From Pseudomonadota bacterium (lineage in GTDB: Bacteria; Pseudomonadota; Gammaproteobacteria; Burkholderiales; Rhodocyclaceae), in the NCBI GenBank assembly GCA_018241665.1, contig JAFEDK010000005.1:310001-374000 (forward strand): DNA of 64,000 nt, written 5' to 3'. The translations under genes and the position numbers were made by a program. The notes under the pieces are model-generated. The model was not told the origin of the DNA and made no database searches. It saw only the letters and a list, made by a program, of their open reading frames with translations. Positions 35,914 to 45,030 of the stretch are shown here, piece after piece; position 1 is the first letter of the stretch; every line of letters begins with the position of its first letter.

Positions 35914-36876
35914 CTACAGGTCCAGCACCAGCAGCTTGCCCCTGGCCCGCGAGCAGCACGGCAGGAACTGGTCGTTGGCGGCCTTTTCCTCGTCGGTGAG
36001 GTAGTTGTCCCGGTGGTCCACCTCGCCCTCCAGCACGCGGGTCAGGCAGGTGCCGCAGACGCCCTGCTCGCAGGACACCTCCACATTCACGCCGGCCTCG
36101 CGCAGCGCCGTGACGACGGTCTTGGTGGGCGGCACGCTGACGCACTTGCCGCTGCTCGCCAGCTTGACCTCGAAGCTGCCGTCCGCCGAGGTATCCACCT
36201 TCTGGCCGGCGAAGTACTCGAAGTGCACCCGCTCGGCGCTCCACTGGCGGGCCGCCGCGCCCTTGGTGATGAAGTCGATGAAGCCCGACGGCCCGCACAC
36301 GTACAGATGGGCCTCCGCACCGGCGGCGTCCAGCACCGCGCCGAGGTCCAGCTTCTGCGCGGCGTCGCCGTCGTCGTAGTGGAAATGCACCTTGGCGGCG
36401 AAGGACGAGCGGCGGATGCGCTCGACGAAGGCCGCCCGGTCGGCGGAGCGGGCACAGTAGTGCATCTCGAAATCCGCCCCGCTCTGGGCCAGGCGCTCGG
36501 CCATGCACAGGATGGGCGTCACACCGATGCCGCCGGCGAACAGGATCGAGCGCTTGGCCGGCACCAGCGCGAAGTGGTTGCGCGGCGCGCTGATGCGCAG
36601 CACCTGCCCTTCCAGCAGCAGTTCATGGACGGCCACCGAGCCGCCGCGGGAGGCCGGATCGCGCAGCACGCCGATCAGGTAGCGGTGGGATTCGGTGGGG
36701 TCGTTGCACAGGGAATACTGGCGCACCAGGCCCGGTTTCACTTCCACGTCGATGTGCGAGCCGGCGCTGAAGGGCGGCAGCGCCGCCCCTTCGAGCGGGG
36801 CCAGCTCCAGCGACACGATGTCGGTGGCCTCGGCGGCCTTACGGGCGATGCGCACGGAAAGCTGGGTTGTCTCCAT
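35914..36876 (-). CDS. Oxygenase reductase, flavin/NAD plus C-terminal 2Fe-2S (VanB-like)
   Basis: A 320-residue electron-transfer protein that would carry electrons from NAD(P)H to a Rieske oxygenase. The FNR-like flavin domain has VRQYSLCNDP, the NAD domain has LFAGGIGVTPILCMAERL and YVCGPSGFID, and a plant-type 2Fe-2S ferredoxin domain ends the chain (CEQGVCGTCLTRV plus a final PCC). The order flavin-NAD-2Fe2S is that of the phthalate dioxygenase reductase/VanB class. It is the distal gene of the operon holding one Rieske oxygenase; a second oxygenase gene 14 kb away may share it. Confidence 0.92.
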   Translation of the reverse strand: METTQLSVRIARKAAEATDIVSLELAPLEGAALPPFSAGSHIDVEVKPGLVRQYSLCNDPTESHRYLIGVLRDPASRGGSVAVHELLLEGQVLRISAPRNHFALVPAKRSILFAGGIGVTPILCMAERLAQSGADFEMHYCARSADRAAFVERIRRSSFAAKVHFHYDDGDAAQKLDLGAVLDAAGAEAHLYVCGPSGFIDFITKGAAARQWSAERVHFEYFAGQKVDTSADGSFEVKLASSGKCVSVPPTKTVVTALREAGVNVEVSCEQGVCGTCLTRVLEGEVDHRDNYLTDEEKAANDQFLPCCSRARGKLLVLDL

Positions 36877-36902
36877 TTTCTTTTTCTCCTGTCTTCTGTC
36901 GT

Positions 36903-38549
36903 TCAGGCCTGGGCCTGCAGGCGCTCGCGGATGTCGGCGCGCAGGCGGTCCTTGCGTATCTTGCCCGAGGCGGTGCGCGGGAAGTCGTCCACCACCATCA
37001 GGCACTCCGGGTATTTCTGGCGGGCCACGCCGCTGGCCGACACGAAGCCGAGCACCGCGTCGAGGTCGAGCTGCTCGCTGCCGGCCTGGGGAATCACATA
37101 GGCGCACAGGGTCTCGCCGAGCCGGGCATGGGGCATGGACACCACCGCCGCCTCCTTGATGCCCGGCATGCGGTGCAGGATGTCCTCCACCTCCTTGGCG
37201 CTGACCTTCTCGCCGCCGCGGTTGATCAGGTCCTTCTTGCGGCCGGTGATGACGATCGCCCCTTCCGGCGTCAGGCGGCCCAGGTCACCGGTGGCGAAGA
37301 AGCCGTCGGCGTCGAAGCTGGCCGCGGTGGCTTCCGGATCGCCGTAGCCGAGGAACATCGCCGGGCCGCGCACGCAGATCTCGCCTTCCTGGCCGATGGA
37401 CAGCGGATGCCCCTCGTCGTCCAGCACGCGCACCTCGTAGTCGGCGATCTGCCCGTCGGTGGTGGCGGCCATGTCCATCTCGCCGGCACCGGCGAAGCCC
37501 AGCGTGGTCAGCGGCACCTCGCTGGAACCATACACGCGGAACGCGCGGCACTGCCCGAGCACCTCATAGGCCTTGCAGATCAGCGCCGGCGGCACCTCGG
37601 CGCCGCCGCAGGCGAACACCTGCAGGCTGGGCAGGCGCCGCCCGGCCTGCTCGGCGGCGCTCAGCAGCTCGTGCAGGAAGGGCGTCGCGCCGACGCTGGC
37701 GGTGACTTTCTCGGCGTCGATCAGGTCGAGGGCCTCGGTGGCGCTCCAGCGCTCCATGAAGACCGTCCGGCTGTCGCTGCAGAAAGGCAGCTCCATGCCG
37801 CTCTGACCGGTCACGTGGGTCACCGGCGAGGCCATCAGCAGCACGTTGGCGAGGCCCGGAATCTCCGAGCCCCGCGACCAGCTCTCGAATGCCCGCTTGA
37901 GGCGCAGCGGCCCGGTGTTATGGGTGTGCAGCACGCCCTTCGGGCGGCCGGTGGTGCCGGAGGTGTACAGGATCATCTTGACCGCGTTCGCATCCACCTG
38001 CGGCCGCTGGCCCAGCGGCAGGCCGGCGCTGACCAGCGCGTCGTAGCTGTCCGGGCCATCGCCGCGCACTGCAAACCGGTGCGTCAGGGCTGGCAGCTGG
38101 GGCGCCAGCCGATCCATCATCGCCGCGTAGTCGAAGCCGCGGTACTCCACCGGGAAGAAGGCCGCCTTGACGCCCGCGTCGGCGAGCATGAAGGCCACCT
38201 CGGCGTCGCGATAGATCGGCACGATGGGCGCCACGACCAGGCCCAGCATCGTCGTCGCCAGGTCGATGACCACCGCCTCGCGCCAGTTGGGCAGCTGGAA
38301 GCTGACCACGTCGCCGGCCACCAGGCCGCGCGCCTGCAGCGCGGCGGCCAGGGCCTCGGCCTCGGCGAGCAGCTCGCTGACCGTGCAGCGCTGCTCGCCG
38401 AACACGTGGGTGACCCGCTGCGGGTCGCGTTCGGCCAGCGCGTAGGCGAAGTCGGCCAGGGTCTTGTTGGGCCAGTCGCCGCTGGCGCTGTAACGCTGGA
38501 TCAGGGCCTCGTCGAGGCGGACCTGCCAGCCGCTCACGTCCTTGCGCAT
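36903..38549 (-). CDS. Acyl-CoA synthetase (AMP-binding)
   Basis: A 548-residue ATP-dependent acid-CoA ligase. Core motifs are ILYTSGTTGRPKGVLHTH (A3), YGSSEVPLTT (A5), TGDLGRLTPEG (A7), GRKKDLINRGGEKVSA (A8) and the catalytic Lys in PRTASGKIRKDRL (A10). The family resembles medium-chain and cyclohexanecarboxylate-type ligases (AliA-like) but specificity cannot be read. It starts 12 bp after the upstream ACAD gene and precedes the reductase gene. It probably activates the carboxylate substrate of the pathway. Confidence 0.9.
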   Translation of the reverse strand: MRKDVSGWQVRLDEALIQRYSASGDWPNKTLADFAYALAERDPQRVTHVFGEQRCTVSELLAEAEALAAALQARGLVAGDVVSFQLPNWREAVVIDLATTMLGLVVAPIVPIYRDAEVAFMLADAGVKAAFFPVEYRGFDYAAMMDRLAPQLPALTHRFAVRGDGPDSYDALVSAGLPLGQRPQVDANAVKMILYTSGTTGRPKGVLHTHNTGPLRLKRAFESWSRGSEIPGLANVLLMASPVTHVTGQSGMELPFCSDSRTVFMERWSATEALDLIDAEKVTASVGATPFLHELLSAAEQAGRRLPSLQVFACGGAEVPPALICKAYEVLGQCRAFRVYGSSEVPLTTLGFAGAGEMDMAATTDGQIADYEVRVLDDEGHPLSIGQEGEICVRGPAMFLGYGDPEATAASFDADGFFATGDLGRLTPEGAIVITGRKKDLINRGGEKVSAKEVEDILHRMPGIKEAAVVSMPHARLGETLCAYVIPQAGSEQLDLDAVLGFVSASGVARQKYPECLMVVDDFPRTASGKIRKDRLRADIRERLQAQA

Positions 38550-38561
38550 CGTCTGTCCTCC

Positions 38562-39650
38562 TCAGCGGGCCAGCGCGGCATCGGTGAAGCGCGTGAAATG
38601 CGCATCCCGGTTGCCGAACAGCGCCGCATTGACCATCAGGCGGCGGAAATAGTGGCTGACGTCCAGCTCGTCGGTAACACCGAGGCCGCCGTGCATCTGT
38701 ACCGCCTCGTTGCACACCTTGCGGGCGGCATGGACGACATAGGCACGCGCGCCGCTGACGATGCGCGTGCGCTCCGCCGCCGGGCCGGCCAGGGCCTGCT
38801 GGGCGGCGGCGGTCAGCGCGCGGATCTCCTCCTGCAGCAGCAGGCAATCCACCATGCGGTGCTGCAGGGCCTGGTTGCTGCCGATGGTGCGGCCGAACTG
38901 CTTGCGTACCTTCAGGTAGTCGGTGGTGATCTCCACCAGCTTGCGCACGATGCCGAGGCTCTCGGCACACAGGGCCACCGCCGCCTCGTCGCGGGTCTCG
39001 GCCAGCGCCGCCGCGGCGGAGAGGCCGGATTCCGGCTGCAACAGCTCGGCCAGCGCACCGTCGAAGCTGAAGCTCGCCGCGCCGCGCCCGTCCACCAGCC
39101 GGTAGCCGCGCCGGCTTACGCCAGCCGCGTCGGCTCCGACACGCAGCACAACCGACGCGCCGGCGGTATCACGGGCCGACACCAGCAGCTCGCCGGCCAC
39201 GTCGCCATGCAGCACGCCGAGCTTGCCGCCGATCAGGCGGCTGCCATCGAAGACGCAGGCGTTGCCGGCTTCGTCCTCGTCGGCGAAGGCCAGGATCAGC
39301 GACCCGTCGGCGAGGCGCGGCAGCAGCGCCGCCTTCTGGCTGGAGGTGCCGAGCTTGAGCAGCAGGCCGGTGGCGACCACCGCGCTGGCCAGCACCGGCT
39401 CCATCAGCAGGCGGGCGCCGACGATCTCCATGATCGCCCCGACCGCCACCGCGTCGCCGTCCAGCCCGCCGTCGTCCTCGGGCAGGCGCAGGGCCAGGAA
39501 GCCGAATTCGGCGAAGTCGCTCCACGCCTGCGGGCTGTAGCCCTCGGGGCGCGCCAGCACGCTCCAGCGCTGGTGGAAGCCGTAGTTGTCGTCGGCGTAA
39601 CGGGCGGCGCTGTCGCGCAACATCCCAATGGTTTCGAGATCGGTACTCAT
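38562..39650 (-). CDS. Acyl-CoA dehydrogenase, short subunit of a pair
   Basis: A 362-residue acyl-CoA dehydrogenase homologue with a helical N-terminal domain, a reduced beta domain and C-terminal VRKQFGRTIGSNQALQHRMVD and VQMHGGLGVTDELDVSHYFRR. Compared with a typical ACAD the N-terminal and middle parts are less conserved. It overlaps the next ACAD gene by 4 bp (ATGA). Adjacent, unequal ACAD genes in steroid and bile-acid clusters encode alpha2beta2 heterotetramers (ChsE-type); I infer the same here. Confidence 0.85.
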   Translation of the reverse strand: MSTDLETIGMLRDSAARYADDNYGFHQRWSVLARPEGYSPQAWSDFAEFGFLALRLPEDDGGLDGDAVAVGAIMEIVGARLLMEPVLASAVVATGLLLKLGTSSQKAALLPRLADGSLILAFADEDEAGNACVFDGSRLIGGKLGVLHGDVAGELLVSARDTAGASVVLRVGADAAGVSRRGYRLVDGRGAASFSFDGALAELLQPESGLSAAAALAETRDEAAVALCAESLGIVRKLVEITTDYLKVRKQFGRTIGSNQALQHRMVDCLLLQEEIRALTAAAQQALAGPAAERTRIVSGARAYVVHAARKVCNEAVQMHGGLGVTDELDVSHYFRRLMVNAALFGNRDAHFTRFTDAALAR

Positions 39651-40852
39651 AGCCCCAGCACCACCTTGGCAACGATATTGCGCTGGATCTCCGACGAGCC
39701 GCCGAAGATGGTCGCAGCGCGGTTATAGAAATGGTCCTTGAGGATGCCGCCGGCATCGTCCGGCCCCAGCGGCGGCAGGCCGGCGCTGTGCAAGGCCTCC
39801 ACATCGCAGGCCACGCCGGCGGCGCCGAGGGCTTCGACCAGGGTTTCCATGACTTCCTGGTACAGCTCGGTGCCGCGGATCTTGATCAGCGAGGCTTCGC
39901 TGCCGTTCTCGCTGCCGTCGCACATGGCCTCGACGGCCTGGTAGGCGGCCAGCTCGAGGGCCAGGAAGCGCAGCTCGAACTCGCCAAGGCGGTTGCGCAG
40001 CAGCGGCTGCTCGATCAGCGGCAGGCCATTCACGACGGTCTCGCGGGCGTGGCGCTTGAGGCGGTCCAGCACATGCCAGGCCCAGCCGACGATGGCGCCG
40101 GCGGTGCGCTCGTTCTTGAGCAGGAACTTGGCGTAGGTCCAGCCCTTGCCTTCCTCGCCGATCAGGTTTTCGGCCGGCACCTTGACGTCTTCCAGCCACA
40201 CCTCATTGACGTGGGCGTAGCCGTCCATGGTGCGGATCGGCACGACCTTCACGCCGGGGCTGTTCATGTCGATGAGCAGGAAGGAGATGCCGCTCTGCGG
40301 CTTGTCGTCCTTGTCGGTGCGGACCAGGCAGAACAGCCAGTCGGCCCACTGGGCGTAGGTGGTCCATACCTTCTGGCCGTTCACCACGTAGTGATCGCCG
40401 TCGCGCAGTGCCGTGGTGCGCAGGCCGGCCAGGTCGGAACCGGCGCCCGGCTCCGAGTAGCCCTGGGCCCAGAACTCCTCGGTGGTCTTGATGCCGGGCA
40501 GGAAGCGCTGCTTCTGGGCGTCGCTGCCGAAGGCGTAGATCACCGGGCCGACGTACTTCACGCCGAAGGGGATCACCCACGGGCAGCCGAGGCGCGCCAG
40601 CTCGTCCTCGAAGGCGAAGCGTTCGAGCGGCGACCAGCCCTTGCCGCCGTATTCCGCCGGCCAGTGGGCCACCGACCAGCCCTGCTGGTCGAGCAGGCGC
40701 ATCCAGCGCACATAGTCGTCCTTGGACAGCACCTGGTGGCGGTGCGACTTGTCGCGCAGGTCGGCAGGCATCACGGTGGCGTGGAAATCGCGCACCGCCT
40801 GGCGCAGGCTGTCGGCCCGCGCCCTCAGTTCGGAAAGCGGAGCCGGGCTCAT
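39647..40852 (-). CDS. Acyl-CoA dehydrogenase, long subunit of a pair
   Basis: A 401-residue ACAD with the usual motifs: FWAQGYSEPGAGSDLAGLRT in the FAD and acyl binding region, VNGQKVWTTYAQWADW, and the C-terminal ATIFGGSSEIQRNIVAKVVLG. It probably introduces the 2,3-double bond into a CoA thioester together with the smaller ACAD encoded next. Its GTGA/ATGA overlaps with both neighbours show tight coupling within the MDR-ACAD-ACAD-ligase-reductase operon. Confidence 0.9.
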   Translation of the reverse strand: MSPAPLSELRARADSLRQAVRDFHATVMPADLRDKSHRHQVLSKDDYVRWMRLLDQQGWSVAHWPAEYGGKGWSPLERFAFEDELARLGCPWVIPFGVKYVGPVIYAFGSDAQKQRFLPGIKTTEEFWAQGYSEPGAGSDLAGLRTTALRDGDHYVVNGQKVWTTYAQWADWLFCLVRTDKDDKPQSGISFLLIDMNSPGVKVVPIRTMDGYAHVNEVWLEDVKVPAENLIGEEGKGWTYAKFLLKNERTAGAIVGWAWHVLDRLKRHARETVVNGLPLIEQPLLRNRLGEFELRFLALELAAYQAVEAMCDGSENGSEASLIKIRGTELYQEVMETLVEALGAAGVACDVEALHSAGLPPLGPDDAGGILKDHFYNRAATIFGGSSEIQRNIVAKVVLGL

Positions 40853-41880
40853 CGTGCCTCCTCGTCGGAAATCTTGACCAGCTGGACGCCCCGGTTCTTG
40901 CCGTGGAACACCCGGCCGATGGCCTCGACCATCGAGTCCAGGCCGTCCAGCACCTCGATCTGGTACTTCAGCGCGCCGGTGGCGACCCATTCCTGCAGGA
41001 TGCCGACCACCTCGTCGTAGCGGTGCAGGTACTCGCTGACCAGGAAGCCCTCCATGCGCGCCGCCTTGTTCACCAGCGTCATCAGCGACGCGGTGTTCTG
41101 GGTGACGCCGCCGTTGTAGCTGGACACCAGCCCGCACAGCACGACACGACCCTTGAAGCGCAGGCGCTCGATGAGCATGTCCATCACCGGGCCGCCAACG
41201 TTCTCGTAGACGATGTCGATGCCTTCCGGGCACAGCACGTCGAGGCGCGCGGCGACGTCCTCGGACTTGTAATCGATGACGTGCTCGATGCCGCACTCGT
41301 CGCGCAGCCAGCCGCACTTCTCGGCCCCGCCGGCGATGCCGATCACCTTCAGGCCGAGCTTCCTTCCGATCTGGCACACCAGCGAGCCGACGCTGCCGGC
41401 GGCGGCGGTCACCACCAGGGTTTCGCCGGCCTGGGGCTGGCCGATCTCGGTGAGGCCGCAGTAGGCGGTGAGGCCCTGCACGTCGAGCACCGAGCGGTAG
41501 GCGGCCAGCGGCACGCCAGGCCGCGGGCGGACGTGCTGCAGCTGGCCGGCCGGCGCCACCGACCACACCTGGCAACCGCCGAGGCCATTCACGTAGTCGC
41601 CGGGGGCCAGCGACGGATCGCGGGACGACTCGACGATGCCGAGGGTGATGCCGGTCATCACCTCGCCCAGCGGCTGCGGCGGGAAGTAGGTTTCCTTCGC
41701 GTTCATCCACAGGCGCATGGACGGCGGGATCAGCAGGTACAGGTTGCGCACCCGCACCTCGCCGGGACCGGGTTCGGGGATCGGCGCGCGGGTCACGTCG
41801 AAGTGCTCGCGGCCGACCTCGCCAGTCGGGCGGCTGGCCAGCCGCCACTGCACGTTGAGGGTGTCGAGGGGCGCGTTCAC
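40849..41880 (-). CDS. MDR-family NADP-dependent oxidoreductase (quinone/enone reductase type)
   Basis: A 343-residue zinc-free medium-chain reductase of the leukotriene B4 12-hydroxydehydrogenase/CurA/YfmJ group. The Rossmann loop is TLVVTAAAGSVGSLVCQIGRKLG followed by IGIAGGAEKCGWL; GIDIVYENVGGPVMD is characteristic. Members reduce the double bond of enones or enoyl compounds with NADPH. GTG 41880 is preceded by GGGAGGCGG and overlaps the stop of the Rieske gene (GTGA). The electron donor use suggests double-bond reduction of an intermediate. Confidence 0.88.
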   Translation of the reverse strand: MNAPLDTLNVQWRLASRPTGEVGREHFDVTRAPIPEPGPGEVRVRNLYLLIPPSMRLWMNAKETYFPPQPLGEVMTGITLGIVESSRDPSLAPGDYVNGLGGCQVWSVAPAGQLQHVRPRPGVPLAAYRSVLDVQGLTAYCGLTEIGQPQAGETLVVTAAAGSVGSLVCQIGRKLGLKVIGIAGGAEKCGWLRDECGIEHVIDYKSEDVAARLDVLCPEGIDIVYENVGGPVMDMLIERLRFKGRVVLCGLVSSYNGGVTQNTASLMTLVNKAARMEGFLVSEYLHRYDEVVGILQEWVATGALKYQIEVLDGLDSMVEAIGRVFHGKNRGVQLVKISDEEAR

Positions 41881-43274
41881 TTGCCGCCTCCCAGCCCGAG
41901 GTACTTGTCGAGGGTCTCGTGGTGGTGGCGGATGCGGCTTTCCTGGTAGCTGGCCAGGCTCACGGCGCCCTTCTTCGAGGCGCGCAGGCCCTTGGTCATC
42001 GCGCCGAGGTTGCGCATGTCCTGGTCGAACACCGGGCCGAGGGCGCCCAGCTCCGGCGCCGCCGAGAAGGGCTGGTCGTCCGGCAGGCGGTTGAGCTTGG
42101 CCGGCGGCGGCGGCACTTCGCCTTCCTTGTGGCGCCACAGCACCATCACGTCGAAGATGCAGCTCTCGTGGTTGTTGCCGTCGGGAATCACGCGATACAC
42201 GATGTTGCCGCAGTAGCCGGACCAGATCTGGGTATTCGGGAAGATCGAGTAGAGGATGGCGTCCTGCAGCTCGGCCAGCGTGACCTGGCTCAAGTCGCGC
42301 CCGGAGGCCTCACCGAAGATGCGCCGGTTCAGTTCGCCGATGTACTGGCGGGCGGTCTGGCCTTCGGGCAGGGTGTGGGCGCTGCCGTCGGAGTCGGCCA
42401 TGCGCCCGGATTCCTCGAGGATGTCGTGCAGCACCAGCGGCTCGACGACGCCGCGGGTGTGGGTGCTGGGCACCGCCATCGGAGTGACGCTGCGGCTGAT
42501 GTTGTCGCCGTACATGTCGTACTGGCTGTCGCAGTCGGCGGTGAAGGTGAGCAGCTGCGGGTGGGTCACGCGGGCATGCATGGACTCCATGAAGGCTTCC
42601 TGGGCGACCTTCCAGTTGGCCTCGACGCGGCGCTGCACGTGGGCGACGATCACCGAGCGCTCGAAGGCGTAGTCGCGGAAGTGCTCGGGCAGCGCGTCCA
42701 GGTAGTCGTTCAGCGGCTGGGCATGCTCGTCCAGGTTGATGAAGACGAAGCCGAGCCAGCTTTCCACGCGCACCGGCGGCAGGTCGTTGTTGCGCCCTTC
42801 GAGGTGCTTGAAGTCCCAGGTGCAGGGCATGCTGGCGAGCTTGCCCTTCAGGTCCCACGTAAAGCCGTGGTAGGGGCACTTGAGCTGGCCGACGGTGCCG
42901 CCGTTCATGCGCAGCGCGCGGCCGCGGTGCAGGCAGGAGTTGTGGAAAGCGCGGATCACGCCGTCGTCGCCGCGCATCACGATGATGGAGCTGTCGACGA
43001 TGTCGTAGACCAAGTGGTCGCCGGCCTTCGGGATCTGTTCCTCGCGGCCGACGAACTGCCAGGTCTTCGGCCACATCTTTTCCGCTTCGAGGCGGTGGAA
43101 GGCCGCCGAGGCGTAGCGATCGACGGACAGGTCGGCATCGCCGAAGCCCGGGTTGTGGGGGGCCAGGTAGTCGGGCACCGGCACCGTCTCCTGCTGGAGG
43201 AGCTGCTGGAAAACCCCCGGGTCGCCGCCCTCTTCCTGCGGCAGGATCTCGAATTTTTCGCTGGGCTTGTTCAT
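41877..43274 (-). CDS. Rieske non-heme iron oxygenase alpha subunit (1)
   Basis: A 465-residue ring-hydroxylating-type oxygenase subunit. The Rieske cluster ligands are Cys114/His116 (SCLHRG) and Cys133/His136 (CPYHG). The mononuclear iron site is in NWKVAQEAFMESMHARVTH with His233 and His238, plus a C-terminal Asp in DQDMRN. The residue bridging cluster and iron is Glu230, not the Asp found in naphthalene dioxygenase; Glu at this place is known in carnitine-oxygenase-type enzymes. There is no beta subunit gene. It is paralogous to the protein encoded at 50583-51971. Confidence 0.92.
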   Translation of the reverse strand: MNKPSEKFEILPQEEGGDPGVFQQLLQQETVPVPDYLAPHNPGFGDADLSVDRYASAAFHRLEAEKMWPKTWQFVGREEQIPKAGDHLVYDIVDSSIIVMRGDDGVIRAFHNSCLHRGRALRMNGGTVGQLKCPYHGFTWDLKGKLASMPCTWDFKHLEGRNNDLPPVRVESWLGFVFINLDEHAQPLNDYLDALPEHFRDYAFERSVIVAHVQRRVEANWKVAQEAFMESMHARVTHPQLLTFTADCDSQYDMYGDNISRSVTPMAVPSTHTRGVVEPLVLHDILEESGRMADSDGSAHTLPEGQTARQYIGELNRRIFGEASGRDLSQVTLAELQDAILYSIFPNTQIWSGYCGNIVYRVIPDGNNHESCIFDVMVLWRHKEGEVPPPPAKLNRLPDDQPFSAAPELGALGPVFDQDMRNLGAMTKGLRASKKGAVSLASYQESRIRHHHETLDKYLGLGGGK

Positions 43275-43318
43275 GTCTCTGTCTCCGTCCGTTTCTCTTT
43301 TGTGTGGGGCGGCCGGCT

Positions 43319-44470
43319 TCAGCCGGCCTGCAGGATGGTCACGGCGCTGACGCCGGGGGCGCCATAGACGTGGGTGTAGCCGAGCCGGGGGGTGCCCGGC
43401 ACTTGCCGCGCGCCGGCCTGGCCGCGCAGCTGCGTGCAGATTTCGATGACCTGGCGCAGGCCCGAGGCGCCCACCGGCTCACCGTTGGCGAGGCAGCCGC
43501 CATCGGTGTTGATGGGCAGGCGGCCATGGATGTCGGTGTCGCCGTTCTTCAGCAGGTGGGCCTGCTCGCCGTGTTCGCAGAAGCCGTTCTCGGCGATGTG
43601 GATCAGCTCGGAGCCGCTGTCGGTGTCCTGCAACTGGATCACGTCGATGTCCTGCGGCCCGACACCGGCCAGCTCGAAGGCGGCGCGGGAGGCCATCACC
43701 GTCGGCGCCGGCGACTGCTGCGCGGCCAGGCCCGGGTTGAAGACCTCGAAGGAGCCGTGGTGGCGGGTGCGCATCACCGCGGCCTTCACGATCACCGGGT
43801 TGGCGCTGTATTTACGGGCATGCTTGGCACTGCAAAGCACCAGCGCCGCACCGCCTTCCGCCGGGTTGCAGAACATGAACTTGCGCAGCGGCAGGTTCAC
43901 CGCCATCGACCCGGCGATTTCCTCGTAGGACAGCTCGCGGCGGCGCCACGCGTGGGGCGTCAGCGCGCCGTTGCGGAAGGCCCGCTGGGCGATGCGCACC
44001 AGCGCGTCCTCGCCGATGCCGTGCTCGTGCATGTAGCGCTGGGTCTTCAGCGCAAAGAACTGGGTGGTCAGCATCAGGCCGGTCTCGCCGTACCAGTCCT
44101 CCAGCCCCCAGTCCTTCGGCCTGGGGTTGAAGGCGCCGCGCGGGTGCTTGTCGAAGCCCACCGCGACGCCGATCTCGGCGACGCCGGACTGGATCGCGGC
44201 GATCACGCTGGCCAGCGCCGAGCCGCCGGTGGCGCAGCCGTTGGCCACATTCACGAAGGGGATGCCGGTCAGGCCCAGGTGGTTCGACAGCGCGTCGGCG
44301 TTGCCGCCGTCCTGGCTGCCGCCGTAGGCGACGCCGACGTCCTTCCATTCGATGCCGGCGTCCTTCAGGGCCTCGCGCACCGCGTAGGCGCCCTGCTGCT
44401 GGCCGGACAGGGCGTCGGTGCGTCCAAAGGGATGCAGGCCGACGCCGATGATTGCAACTTCGTTGTCCAT
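43319..44470 (-). CDS. SCP2-type thiolase homologue with altered active site
   Basis: A 383-residue thiolase-fold protein. Cys79 lies in ANGCATGGSALAS at the usual nucleophile position, but the GHPxGA histidine is Glu331 (LANGEPVGASG) and the second Cys region reads HVYGAPGVSA. Members of this group pair with DUF35 proteins, and in steroid side-chain degradation such a pair (Ltp2-ChsH2) is a retro-aldolase. A DUF35 gene is 20 bp upstream here, so an aldolase or unusual thiolase is likely. ATG 44470 is preceded by a GGAGA sequence. Confidence 0.82.
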   Translation of the reverse strand: MDNEVAIIGVGLHPFGRTDALSGQQQGAYAVREALKDAGIEWKDVGVAYGGSQDGGNADALSNHLGLTGIPFVNVANGCATGGSALASVIAAIQSGVAEIGVAVGFDKHPRGAFNPRPKDWGLEDWYGETGLMLTTQFFALKTQRYMHEHGIGEDALVRIAQRAFRNGALTPHAWRRRELSYEEIAGSMAVNLPLRKFMFCNPAEGGAALVLCSAKHARKYSANPVIVKAAVMRTRHHGSFEVFNPGLAAQQSPAPTVMASRAAFELAGVGPQDIDVIQLQDTDSGSELIHIAENGFCEHGEQAHLLKNGDTDIHGRLPINTDGGCLANGEPVGASGLRQVIEICTQLRGQAGARQVPGTPRLGYTHVYGAPGVSAVTILQAG

Positions 44471-44489
44471 GCGGGGAATCTCCGGGGAA

Positions 44490-44921
44490 TCAGGCGGGGG
44501 CGAAGGCATAGGTGTAGACCGGCTCCTCGCCGGGCACCTGGCGGTAGGCCTGCAGGGTCAGGATCATCGGCATGCCAATGGCGAGCAACGCCGGGTCGGC
44601 GACGCTCAGGCGGCTCTCCACCTTCACGCCGGACGGCATCTCCACGTAGCCGACGCCGTAGGGCTTGAAGTCCGCCTCGGACTCGCCGCCGTTGTAGGGC
44701 GCCTTGGGCTGGAAACCCTGGATCGTCCACGACCACAGCGTTCCCTCGCTGCCCACGCGGTAGGGCTCCATGTCGGTGGCACAGCAGCGCGTGCAGCCAT
44801 GGCTGGCCGGGAAATACACCTCGCCGCAGGCGCGGCAGCGGCTGCCCAGCAAGGCCGGGCGCCCGCCGGCCAGGTCGAGCAGCTCGGGACAGGCAAGTTT
44901 CTTGGGGGTATCCAGCTTCAT
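44490..44921 (-). CDS. DUF35 OB-fold/zinc-ribbon partner of the thiolase homologue
   Basis: A 143-residue protein with an N-terminal rubredoxin-like zinc ribbon (Cys29, Cys32, Cys43, Cys46 in SRCRACGEVYFPASHGCTRC) and an OB-fold (GTLWSWTIQGFQPKAPY to VEMPSGVKVESRLS). DUF35 proteins form complexes with thiolase-fold enzymes and help bind CoA substrates. It is the first gene of the DUF35-thiolase-Rieske-MDR-ACAD-ACAD-ligase-reductase run. ATG 44921 is preferred over the more distal 44954 start, whose codons lie close to the putative operator. Confidence 0.88.
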   Translation of the reverse strand: MKLDTPKKLACPELLDLAGGRPALLGSRCRACGEVYFPASHGCTRCCATDMEPYRVGSEGTLWSWTIQGFQPKAPYNGGESEADFKPYGVGYVEMPSGVKVESRLSVADPALLAIGMPMILTLQAYRQVPGEEPVYTYAFAPA

Positions 44922-44945
44922 CAGACCGGCCTCGTATTGGTATAA

Positions 44946-44965
44946 AACAATCAATCCTGTTTGTT
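44946..44965. promoter_or_regulatory. Candidate operator before the DUF35 operon
   Basis: AACAATCAATCCTGTTTGTT has half-sites AACAATC and GTTTGTT in inverted orientation, 25 bp before the start of the DUF35 gene. The 14-mer CAATCCTGTTTGTT recurs with one change (CAATCCCGTTTGTT) before the E1-alpha gene. Placement suggests repression by a local TetR protein; this is inferred, not shown. Confidence 0.4.
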
Positions 44966-45030
44966 ATAGTACAGGAAAGAAATTGATGGGGACAACAGGG
45001 AAATGGATTTCTTTGGTGCGGACGATCCCC

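Noticed and set aside
36867-39728. A 953-codon open frame opposite the CoA ligase and ACAD genes
   Set aside because: Antisense shadow of two well-conserved genes; low-complexity composition and no family motif.
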